Source of the DNA: Solibacillus sp. FSL H8-0538
GTDB taxonomy: Bacteria; Bacillota; Bacilli; Bacillales_A; Planococcaceae
Direction of reading: 5' to 3'
Assembly: GCF_038003525.1 (NCBI RefSeq)
Contig: NZ_JBBOPI010000001.1
Span: 611,001-675,000, forward strand
DNA length: 64,000 nucleotides
The stretch's first letter is position 1. Every line of letters begins with the position of its first letter. Position numbers and translations under genes: made by a program. The notes beneath the pieces were generated by a model. That model saw only the letters and a program-made list of their open reading frames with translations, ran no database searches and was not told where the DNA came from. Shown here piece by piece: positions 20,001-26,675 of the stretch.

Positions 20001-22182
20001 GTCAAGTACAGGAATGACACAGGACTTAAGTAGTTATGATAATCCTGATGGTAGTTATAATGTATTTGTACTATTCTTTGACGCTAATGACAAAGTAATT
20101 GCTTATCATTATAAATCTGTATTGGTGGGTGACCTACCTGCGCCAACACCAGGAGTGGATGCATTAGCAGTAGCGAAAGATGCGGCATCTAAGTTAGTAG
20201 CAGCAAACTACACTGCAGAGTCATATAAAGCAGTAACAGACGCAGTGGCAGCAGCAGATGCAGCAACAACAGATGGCGAAAAATTAGCAGCAGCGAAAGT
20301 AATCACAGATGCGATCGCGGCATTAGTAAACGCACCATCAGCAACACCAGGAGCGGATGCATTAGCAGCAGCGAAAGATGCGGCATCTAAGTTAGTAGTA
20401 GCAGACTACACTGCAGAGTCATATAAAGCAGTAACAGACGCAGTGGCAGCAGCAGATGCAGCAACAACAGATGGCGAAAAATTAGCAGCAGCGAAAGTAA
20501 TCACAGATGCGATCGCGGCATTAGTAAACGCACCATCAGCAACACCAGGAGCGGATGCATTAGCAGCAGCGAAAGATGCGGCATCTAAGTTAGTAGCAGC
20601 AGACTACACTGCAGAGTCATATAAAGCAGTAACAGACGCAGTGGCAGCAGCAGATGCAGCAACAACAGATGGCGAAAAATTAGCAGCAGCGAAAGTAATC
20701 ACAGATGCGATCGCGGCATTAGTAAACGCACCATCAGCAACACCAGGAGCGGATGCATTAGCAGCAGCGAAAGATGCGGCATCTAAGTTAGTAGCAGCAG
20801 ACTACACTGCAGAGTCATATAAAGAAGTAACAGACGCAGTGGCAGCAGCAGATGCAGCAACAACAGATGGTGAAAAATTAGTAGCAGCGAAAGTGATCAC
20901 AGATGCAATCGCGGCATTAGTGGACAAAGCTACGCCTACAACTGTGTTACAAGCAGCAAAAACTGCGGCATCAGGTAAGCAAGAAGCTGATTACACAGCA
21001 GCAAGCTGGACAGCATTCCAAGGTGCATTAACAACAGCATTAGGATTACCAGAAACAAACGATACAGAAAAAGCAGACAAAACAACTGCGATCAACGATG
21101 CGATTGCGTTGTTAGTATCTAATGTAGATGGAGCATTAACAGTAGCAAAAACTGCGGCATCAGGTAAGCAAGAAGCTGATTACACAGCAGCAAGCTGGAC
21201 AGCATTCCAAGGTGCATTAACAACAGCATTAGGATTACCAGAAACAAACGATACAGAAAAAGCAGACAAAACAACTGCGATCAACGATGCGATTGCGTTG
21301 TTAGTATCTAATGTAGATGGAGCATTAACAGCAGCAAAAACTGCGGCATCAGGTAAGCAAGAAGCTGATTACACAGCAGCAAGCTGGACAGCATTCCAAG
21401 GTGCATTAACAACAGCATTAGGATTACCAGAAACAAACGATACAGAAAAAGCAGACAAAACAACTGCGATCAACGATGCGATTGCGTTGTTAGTATTTAA
21501 TGTAGATGGAGCATTAACAGCAGCAAAAACTGCGGCATCAGGTAAGCAAGAAGCTGATTACACAGCAGCAAGCTGGACAGCATTCCAAGGTGCATTAACA
21601 ACAGCATTAGGATTACCAGAAACAAACGATACAGAAAAAGCAGACAAAACAACTGCGATCAACGATGCGATTGCGTTGTTAGTATTTAATGTAAATGGAG
21701 CATTAACAGCAGCAAAAACTGCGGCATCAGGTAAGCAAGAAGCTGATTACACAGCAGCAAGCTGGACAGCATTCCAAGGTGCATTAACAACAGCACTAGG
21801 ATTACCAGAAACAAACGATACAGAAAAAGCAGACAAAACAACTGCGATCAACGATGCGATTGATCTGTTAGTAGCAAATATAGATGGAGAAAATTCTACT
21901 GTAACACTTGGAACTGTTGCGGAAGGTAATGTTGAATTATCCATTGTAATTAAAGATGATGCAGGTAATCTAATAACAACACAACCAACATACAGTGTTG
22001 TTGTTTTATCTGAAAATGAAGTAGATAAATTAGCAACTGTAAACGGTGTAGTATTCAATGATAAAGGTATAGCTACAACAACTATAACTTTAGAAGAAGG
22101 TAATTATACAGGCTTAAAAGTATTAGTGAATGGTGTCGAAATTGGAACAATAAATGTTAATGTTACCATTTCAAATCCTTAA
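17026..22182 (+). CDS. Large SLH-anchored protein with tandem FIVAR repeats
   Basis: A 1718-residue secreted surface protein. The start is TTG at 17026, 8 nt after AGGAGG, followed directly by a signal peptide (…VATQAS, ~33). Three SLH domains (~34-210) should bind the pyruvylated wall polymer. Residues ~215-480 look like a beta-solenoid (regular VKVKN/LTIAGDL turns). A Gly/Ser-rich linker (~490-515) is followed by an Ig-like module, a coiled-coil stretch (~600-720) and more Ig-like modules to ~1035. Four 66-residue repeats and five 63-residue repeats follow (FIVAR type, YTAESY or YTAASW cores), then a short beta domain. FIVAR modules commonly act as stalks or ligand binders. Function is probably adhesive or structural; no catalytic motif is visible. 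Confidence 0.85.
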   Translation: MKKNTKKYAKTSMVAAVAVGSIVVVAPVATQASTQFSDVKANDYFYGDVLQLAERGVIGGFSDGTFKPKQDVTRGQAAKIIAGVLGLDTTNVTNPGFKDVPTSHQYYGAIAALANAGIINGYEDSTFRPGAAVQRNHMAKIIAGAFNLEAPANSKTPLRDVRADYAQYVNALYSAGVTTGKTATTFDGSSNVTRGQLASFVIRAETTTAVVTKDVTFTISQVADNKVGEYKISTALKGLLNEANNAALEGAVVNATLLGDEIVGINSLQLNVAGAEGALVTLDGGNLTIAGDLVVNADYVKVKNITVQGNISLTNSVVNEFSADALINDGDFIVEDASGPVASVTPIFANTTKGPKIGFKNSNVKNVHVKRDNVALASDVKLPELTVSAKVSAIQVDADVAKVTVNVTVNIAISGAGSFDEVTLEKAVDVALGIIGSIAKLVVNNTDARVDVAASIKIGEVTLPANTTAAGIIKNYESIKSNINNVVTGNATTPPGSNGSGTGSGGSDSNSGIETTVTVTGVSAITDIAVVNKAYTLPTTVTVTLSNGKTDTKSVTWTAPEGITITGGKVTFTEYKKDAIFTGTVAGTPIKASLKLTAITEIEAITAENLILEAENLKNEINEKVAKADELIKQIKQAEEATSAAFNNNVRLASLTPVLANATVDVDTLKQQLANLLGEITTLTKKLENCVTGLGKLELTNEQKAKVEKATKAVTEAKNVETAAKAVGVDPAVTINAVNAIIGTDGKRITITASVANSKATKATVEFYKVENDVVASTPLADYTRNADIIDGKVDFSSSELPAGTYQVKVTVGSVSGVASEYVTVFSGDQTAPTLTVGLPSIGEGENVYFKSNEIGEVYLVHGSQSPTNKSELENLVSGNNAKKTSVSTANTDFKITTTNLAPGEYKIYAVDSAGNVSTPQVVTIINNVTDGVDVQAIKTNNKWEIQASVTNSEVPQGTQKIAMLSNRAYNLLSQFIEYELPNAVKQSLSTASSTGMTQDLSSYDNPDGSYNVFVLFFDANDKVIAYHYKSVLVGDLPAPTPGVDALAVAKDAASKLVAANYTAESYKAVTDAVAAADAATTDGEKLAAAKVITDAIAALVNAPSATPGADALAAAKDAASKLVVADYTAESYKAVTDAVAAADAATTDGEKLAAAKVITDAIAALVNAPSATPGADALAAAKDAASKLVAADYTAESYKAVTDAVAAADAATTDGEKLAAAKVITDAIAALVNAPSATPGADALAAAKDAASKLVAADYTAESYKEVTDAVAAADAATTDGEKLVAAKVITDAIAALVDKATPTTVLQAAKTAASGKQEADYTAASWTAFQGALTTALGLPETNDTEKADKTTAINDAIALLVSNVDGALTVAKTAASGKQEADYTAASWTAFQGALTTALGLPETNDTEKADKTTAINDAIALLVSNVDGALTAAKTAASGKQEADYTAASWTAFQGALTTALGLPETNDTEKADKTTAINDAIALLVFNVDGALTAAKTAASGKQEADYTAASWTAFQGALTTALGLPETNDTEKADKTTAINDAIALLVFNVNGALTAAKTAASGKQEADYTAASWTAFQGALTTALGLPETNDTEKADKTTAINDAIDLLVANIDGENSTVTLGTVAEGNVELSIVIKDDAGNLITTQPTYSVVVLSENEVDKLATVNGVVFNDKGIATTTITLEEGNYTGLKVLVNGVEIGTINVNVTISNP
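20155..20930 (+). repeat. Four tandem 198-bp repeats (FIVAR type A)
   Basis: Copies start at about 20155, 20353, 20551 and 20749, nearly identical at the DNA level, with the last copy the most diverged. Each encodes 66 residues beginning ADALAAAKDAASKLV. Confidence 0.95.
20953..21890 (+). repeat. Five tandem 189-bp repeats (FIVAR type B)
   Basis: Copies start at 20953, 21142, 21331, 21520 and 21709, again almost identical in DNA. Each encodes 63 residues beginning AAKTAASGKQEADYTAASW. Near-identity implies recent amplification or homogenisation by recombination, and predicts copy-number variation between strains. Confidence 0.95.
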
Positions 22183-22316
22183 AATGGAGTATCTAATCAT
22201 TTTAAATTAGTTGTTCTGTGATTCTGAACAAAACTCTACCAAACTACGGGGTATAGGTTCTAGGAACTACCAATAGACATTTTGCTAGATTTGTTCAGGT
22301 CGGATGAATAGTTAAA

Positions 22317-22356
22317 AAGGGAGTTATCGCATTCAATTGCGGTAACTTCCTTTCGC
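22317..22356 (+). terminator. Terminator after the large SLH gene
   Basis: AAGGGAGTTATCGCA pairs with TGCGGTAACTTCCTT around a 6-nt loop, with a short T-rich tail. It lies 135 bp after the stop codon; the sequence before it contains no gene. Confidence 0.7.
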
Positions 22357-22429
22357 TTACTTCTAAACTCGCATCAACTAACATTTCAACCATATATTAT
22401 ATTCATAGAATAGCTATTCTAACTTACCC

Positions 22430-22469
22430 AGCTCTAATTCCTTTCGAGGGATTAGAGCTATTTTTATTT
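22430..22469 (+). terminator. Terminator or attenuator just before the RadC-like gene
   Basis: AGCTCTAAT pairs with ATTAGAGCT around CCTTTCGAGGG-type bases, followed by ATTTTTATTTT. The T-run ends only 2-5 bases before the ribosome site of the next gene, so it could attenuate that gene or simply insulate it. Confidence 0.7.
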
Positions 22470-22484
22470 TAGGAGGAATGTGAA

Positions 22485-22997
22485 ATGAGAAAGTATGATT
22501 ACACCGTACAGTTACCGTTGCCATTTGTTGATGTTGTGAAGGAAGAGAAACAGGAGCAAGCGAAGCGAGTGAATATTGTGAGTGTAAAATTAGTGAGGGA
22601 AAAAACGATGATGTACAAGAACCGTCGTATTCGTTCTCCACATGATGCGTATTTATTAATGAAAGAGTTTTTAGGTGATGTAGATCGTGAGCACTTTGTG
22701 GTCCTATGTATGGACACGAAGAATCAGCCAACTTGCATTCAGACGGTTCATATTGGCAGCCTTAACTCTAGCATAGTACATCCTAGGGAGGTACTGAAAC
22801 CAGCAATACTATCTAACTCTGCAAGCATAATTTGTTTTCATAACCATCCTAGCAACGACAGTACACCAAGTCCTGAAGACATTGCTGTTACGAAAAGATT
22901 AGTAGAAGCAGGTGAAATCATAGGCATTGAAGTAATCGATCATTTAATATTGTGCGAAGATAATTTCCGTTCACTAAAAGAATCAGGTTACATTTAA
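22485..22997 (+). CDS. RadC-like JAB/MPN-domain protein
   Basis: A 170-residue protein covering the RadC JAB domain with the metal-binding signature HNHPS-x5-PS-x2-D (HNHPSNDSTPSPED). The N-terminal helix-hairpin-helix part of chromosomal RadC is missing, and the first ~45 residues are basic and variable. This short form is typical of plasmids, phages and integrative elements, where its job is not settled. AGGAGG lies 8 nt upstream of the ATG, and the next gene follows after 13 bp with its own AGGAGG, so the two form an operon. With its neighbours to 24106 it looks like a small acquired cluster. Confidence 0.85.
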   Translation: MRKYDYTVQLPLPFVDVVKEEKQEQAKRVNIVSVKLVREKTMMYKNRRIRSPHDAYLLMKEFLGDVDREHFVVLCMDTKNQPTCIQTVHIGSLNSSIVHPREVLKPAILSNSASIICFHNHPSNDSTPSPEDIAVTKRLVEAGEIIGIEVIDHLILCEDNFRSLKESGYI

Positions 22998-23010
22998 AGG
23001 AGGAATTCAA

Positions 23011-23235
23011 ATGGCAGCTGAACAACGTCTATCGCAAGTGTTAACGAAGAAACTAGGTTACTATGTTCCGATAAGTGAGATCGGCTACGAAACGATTTGG
23101 TTTGAGAAAGATGAAGTGGATGAAACAATAGTACTTCCGCACGTCATTGAACAATTAGCTGATCCATATAAAGTATGGCTTGTTAATGATGAAGTCGTAT
23201 CAAACTTTACAGAGGGAGTTGAGTTAGCCAGTTAA
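23011..23235 (+). CDS. Small hypothetical protein
   Basis: A 74-residue acidic protein beginning MAAEQRLSQVL, with a strong AGGAGG site, cotranscribed with the RadC-like gene. No domain is recognised. Sequence after its stop stays coding-like in another frame (…SQLNESNISVTIDHETYYRE…), so the gene may once have been longer and suffered a one-base shift near 23232. Confidence 0.6.
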   Translation: MAAEQRLSQVLTKKLGYYVPISEIGYETIWFEKDEVDETIVLPHVIEQLADPYKVWLVNDEVVSNFTEGVELAS

Positions 23236-23474
23236 ACGAATCTAATATTAGCGTAACTATTGACCATGAAACCTACTATCGTGAAATTTTAGCAGATGAT
23301 AAGTTAGGTGAATTGATTTCTGAAAATGAATTTCGTGAATTACTTTTAGAAGAAGCACTTTCACAAGTAGTTAGTGATGAATACATTGTCAATCTAAACC
23401 GAATCAATAGAATTTTTGAGAGTTTAATAGATTTAGGTGATCGAAAAATCATGCGGATCGATGGGATTCTCTAA
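23231..23474 (+). pseudogene. Coding-like continuation without a start
   Basis: About 80 open codons (VSQLNESNISVTIDHE… to …KIMRIDGIL) end in TAA at 23472-23474. No start codon with a ribosome site is present. It overlaps the end of the preceding 74-codon gene in a different frame, which suits either a frameshifted tail of that gene or a separate broken gene. A further short coding-like piece follows to about 23533. Confidence 0.4.
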
Positions 23475-23629
23475 GGAGCTCACGACATTATTAAAGTAAA
23501 TCTTACGACAAAAGTAAATGTAGAAAATAGTTAATTGGAGAAGTGCATACGATACATGGCATGTGCTCATTTTGCGTATTTAAAAACTGAAGTCATTATT
23601 ATAATACTGTCGTGAATTCCTTCTTTTTC

Positions 23630-23700
23630 CCGTTTTAGTAGATGAATATGTAAACAAAAAATTAGACAACTACGTAGACGTAAACATCTACTAAAAACGG
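23630..23700 (+). promoter_or_regulatory. Long-range inverted repeat before the basic protein gene
   Basis: CCGTTTTAGTAGATG at 23630-23644 is inverted at 23685-23700 (one extra A). The right arm ends against the GGAG ribosome site (23699-23702) of the next gene. The intervening bases contain CTACGTAG. It could be a regulatory stem or a protein-binding operator. Confidence 0.45.
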
Positions 23701-23710
23701 AGTGAGTGAA

Positions 23711-24106
23711 ATGAATAGTCGGGATGGATTTAAAAGAACTGTTGAAAAGTACCAAAAGCAGAAGGAGTTGCGGGAACCGTTGGCTCAGGAAAATCTAACA
23801 TCAACTACGGAGCCAAATGTCGAAGAACAGCCGAAACGGAGAGTCATCAAAATAAAATCGAAAAGTGAGGAAACAACATTGGAAAAGGTCATTCCCCATA
23901 CACAAGAATTGTTAGAGGCTTCAGAAAAAGCTGTGAATTTTCCAAATGATGCTCGTCGTCCACCTAAGAAAGCAACATCGTTTGAAGAAAGCCATAAGCG
24001 CTTTACTAATTACGTGAAAAAAGATTACTACCAAATCATCCAACGATTAAGAATACGAGATGACATTGAATCCATGACAGCTCTATTAAACGATGCTATT
24101 CATTAA
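23711..24106 (+). CDS. Charged hypothetical protein, plasmid-type
   Basis: A 131-residue, highly charged protein. I prefer the ATG at 23711 with GGAG 8 nt upstream over an in-frame GTG at 23702. The first ~85 residues (rich in K, E, P) look disordered. The last ~40 (FTNYVKKDYYQIIQRLRIR…) look helical and could be a small DNA-binding or oligomerisation domain such as ribbon-helix-helix. Its position next to a plasmid-type RadC protein suggests a plasmid or integrative-element accessory role. No function is assigned. Confidence 0.55.
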   Translation: MNSRDGFKRTVEKYQKQKELREPLAQENLTSTTEPNVEEQPKRRVIKIKSKSEETTLEKVIPHTQELLEASEKAVNFPNDARRPPKKATSFEESHKRFTNYVKKDYYQIIQRLRIRDDIESMTALLNDAIH

Positions 24107-24142
24107 TATCTAGTAAGTTACTTTTCAAATGACCTAAAAGAA

Positions 24143-24176
24143 TGACCAATCTCTCATGGCAGAGGTTGGTCTTTTC
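24143..24176 (+). terminator. Terminator of the RadC-like cluster
   Basis: GACCAATCTCT pairs with AGAGGTTGGTC (one wobble), followed by TTTTC. Confidence 0.75.
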
Positions 24177-24380
24177 ATAAAAGGGGGTGAAATGAAAATG
24201 TGGAATGTAATCCTTTCTGATTCATGTATTTGCGCGATGATCATTAGTTTCAGTAACTTAGAGGCTGTCAGTTTTTTGAGGTATTTATCCACGTCAACGC
24301 AATTAATCAATGTAGAAAAAGTTCACTCATCTACAACTTTTAATAGTTCATTTAATGCGATGCCAGTGTAATGGGTTATG

Positions 24381-24408
24381 TTACAATTATGTTATCACTT
24401 TCTAGAAT
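24381..24408 (+). promoter_or_regulatory. Probable promoter of the protease gene
   Basis: TTACAA, a 16-bp spacer and TAGAAT, ending 22 bp before the ATG, with GTGGAGG between. Confidence 0.5.
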
Positions 24409-24430
24409 ATGAAATTAGTGGAGGTTTAGG

Positions 24431-26242
24431 ATGAGACGAACGTTTGTTATAAGTATTTTGACAGTCATCATGTTTATAGTTGGCTACCAACCTTCATTTG
24501 CTGCAGCAGATGTAGAACGTGCTGTTATCGTACATTTTGCGAATGAAGAGGGCAAACAAGCTACGATAAATGCAAGTACAGACATCATTACAAGCTACGA
24601 TCATTTACAAATGCTTGCTGTCACAATGAATAATAGTGAATTAGTGCAGCTACAAAAGCATCCAGACATTGTAACAATTGAAACAAATGACACAGTCCAG
24701 TTGTTGGAAGAAGCAGTGAGCATTAGCCCGACATTTGCTACAACTGAGGCGAATCAATGGAATATAACAGCGGTTAATAGTTCGGTGACCTGGCAGGAAG
24801 GGTTGACTGGTAAAGGGGTTAAAATTGCTATTATTGATTCCGGTATTGCAAGTCATAATGACCTTTCTATTGCAGGTGGTGTGTCCTTTATTAGTGATGA
24901 CTATGACGATGAACATGGTCATGGCACACACATAGCTGGCATTATCGGAGCACAGCATAATGGTTTTGGTGCGGCAGGAATTGCGCCTAATTCCGAAATT
25001 TATGCAGTGAGGGTGCTAGATAAAGAGGGTGTCGGCGATGTTGCACATGTGTTACAGGGCATTGACTGGGCGATCGAAAACGGCATGGATATCATTAATT
25101 TAAGTTTTGGTGATACTAGTGATCTCGGTCCGTTAAAAGAAGCGATTCAAACGGCTTACAGTAAAGGAATACTCGTTGTTGCCGCTAGCGGAAATAATGG
25201 GACTTCAAATGTGTCAGAGAACACTGTATTTTATCCTGCACTCTATGACGAAGTGATTGCGGTTGCTGCGCTTGATCAAAATTTTAGCCGCAGTGGCTGG
25301 AGTGCAACCGGACCGAAAAATGAATTTACTGCACCAGGCGAAGGCGTGTATAGTACGTTTTTAAATGACCAATTCGCGACGAAGCAAGGTACTTCTGTAG
25401 CAGCACCTCATGTTGTAGGAGTTTTAGCATTATTAAAAGAAAAGTATCCATATTTATCGAATGACGAGCTGCGACTAGGTTTGCAAGTATATGTTAGAGA
25501 TTTAGGGGCGACAGGTCGCGATGAATTATACGGCTACGGTCTCGTGCATTATGTTACATCTAGCGCATCTAGCCCACAAGAGGCGCAATTAGTTACAGAG
25601 GCACTACAAAGTTCTTCCGCTGTTACCGTCGAACAAGCAAGAACAGCTGTAAATAATATGAAAGCAAGCACGACAAAGCTAGAGCTCATCAATGAGTTGA
25701 ATTCCATTCATTATAAGCTCTTACAACATCTGCGAACAGCGATTACGGAATTTGAAAAAAGACCATCTACAACTAATTATGAACGTGTAGAAGCGCTACT
25801 TAGCAAAATGGAAGAGACAAACTTGAAAGCTGAAGCGGAGAAAAATCTAGCGCTCATTATGGAACAGCTAAGCGAGAGTGCCGTAGAAACGGTAAACACC
25901 TTTGAAAAAAATAAAACGGTTGTCAATTATAATCGTGCTGCCGTAGAGCTCGCTACTTTGCCAAAAAATGAAGTGAAAAACAAGTTGGCCAAGCAATTAG
26001 AGGAAGCGTTATACATAATGGTCGCTAGTAATCTGGAGGTTGTCGAGGCTTTTGAGAAAGCCCCAACTGCTAAAAGTTATAAGGTTGCCCAAGTAGCAAT
26101 TAATAATATTCCGGCGTCGGAGCTTCGAACTTCATTGAATGTACGGCTACAACAGCAGGTAAAAACTTTGTTAGCAATAGCGAACTCAACTGTTGAGGCA
26201 TACGAAAATCACAAAAGCTCGCAAGTTATTCAGTTGCGATAA
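24431..26242 (+). CDS. Secreted subtilisin-like serine protease (S8), C-terminally frameshifted
   Basis: A 603-residue secreted endopeptidase. It has a signal peptide (~1-25), an inhibitor I9 propeptide (~27-93) and a peptidase S8 domain (~110-375) with an intact triad D136 (IIDSGI), H164 (HGTH), S322 (GTSVAAPH) and the oxyanion Asn in ASGNNG. Residues ~385-603 are helical repeats of about 44 residues with a F/Y-E-K…Y pattern. The frame closes at 26242 inside the fourth repeat. Reading on in another frame gives SYSVAIKAQNQV and a fifth repeat to 26466, so one base seems lost near 26222-26228. The protease itself should still work. It has no SLH or LPXTG anchor. Confidence 0.85.
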   Translation: MRRTFVISILTVIMFIVGYQPSFAAADVERAVIVHFANEEGKQATINASTDIITSYDHLQMLAVTMNNSELVQLQKHPDIVTIETNDTVQLLEEAVSISPTFATTEANQWNITAVNSSVTWQEGLTGKGVKIAIIDSGIASHNDLSIAGGVSFISDDYDDEHGHGTHIAGIIGAQHNGFGAAGIAPNSEIYAVRVLDKEGVGDVAHVLQGIDWAIENGMDIINLSFGDTSDLGPLKEAIQTAYSKGILVVAASGNNGTSNVSENTVFYPALYDEVIAVAALDQNFSRSGWSATGPKNEFTAPGEGVYSTFLNDQFATKQGTSVAAPHVVGVLALLKEKYPYLSNDELRLGLQVYVRDLGATGRDELYGYGLVHYVTSSASSPQEAQLVTEALQSSSAVTVEQARTAVNNMKASTTKLELINELNSIHYKLLQHLRTAITEFEKRPSTTNYERVEALLSKMEETNLKAEAEKNLALIMEQLSESAVETVNTFEKNKTVVNYNRAAVELATLPKNEVKNKLAKQLEEALYIMVASNLEVVEAFEKAPTAKSYKVAQVAINNIPASELRTSLNVRLQQQVKTLLAIANSTVEAYENHKSSQVIQLR

Positions 26243-26466
26243 AAGCTCAGAATCAAGTATTTATTACCGCGGAACAAGCAATTTTACAAAAGCGCGTAAA
26301 TAAAGTACATGCAAATAGCTTAAAAAAAGCGACGACACGCGTAGTAAACTATGAAAAATCCAAAACGACTAAAACATATAATTTAGCGCTTGCGTTAGTA
26401 AATGAGCTACCGAATAGCAAAGATAAAACGAAGTTATTAAACCGTATGACAAAAGTGAAAAAATAA
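26229..26466 (+). pseudogene. Out-of-frame tail of the protease
   Basis: About 78 open codons (…VAIKAQNQVFITAEQAILQK… to …LLNRMTKVKK) follow the protease stop in the next frame. They continue its repeat pattern (YEKSKTTKTYNLALALVNELP matches earlier units such as FEKAPTAKSY…). There is no separate start or ribosome site. Confidence 0.7.
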
Positions 26467-26494
26467 AGTATTGTGCACCACAGGTATTTCAAAA

Positions 26495-26540
26495 ATAAAG
26501 AGTCATGAATGCATAAATAGCATTGATGGCTCTTTATCGT
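26495..26540 (+). terminator. Terminator after the protease
   Basis: An 18-bp stem (ATAAAGAGTCATGAATGC against GCATTGATGGCTCTTTAT, two mismatches), seven-base loop. Confidence 0.8.
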
Positions 26541-26675
26541 TAGCAAGGAAAATCAATGTGGATTATATAACAAATCATGATATTTTTTTGCAAAAACCTA
26601 CATTTTAAGTTCCTTATGTAAAGTTGAATCGTTGCATACACTGTACAGGTCACAATATTTTACAGGAGGTTTGAG

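Larger units (their letters stand above)
24107..24430. other. Intergenic region before the protease
   Basis: Contains a terminator (24143-24176) and a promoter (24381-24408). The open stretch at 24156-24371 overlaps the terminator, lacks a ribosome site and is probably not a gene. Confidence 0.5.

Noticed and set aside
20155-21890. CRISPR-like array or satellite DNA
   Set aside because: The units are contiguous in-frame coding repeats of 198 and 189 bp without spacers, encoding FIVAR modules.
24156-24371. Open reading frame of 71 codons before the protease
   Set aside because: It overlaps a terminator stem, has no ribosome site and has no protein-like family pattern.
26632-26658. Promoter directly before the 5'-nucleotidase gene (TTGCAT … AATATT)
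   Set aside because: Transcription would start within the ribosome site, so it cannot produce a normal leader.
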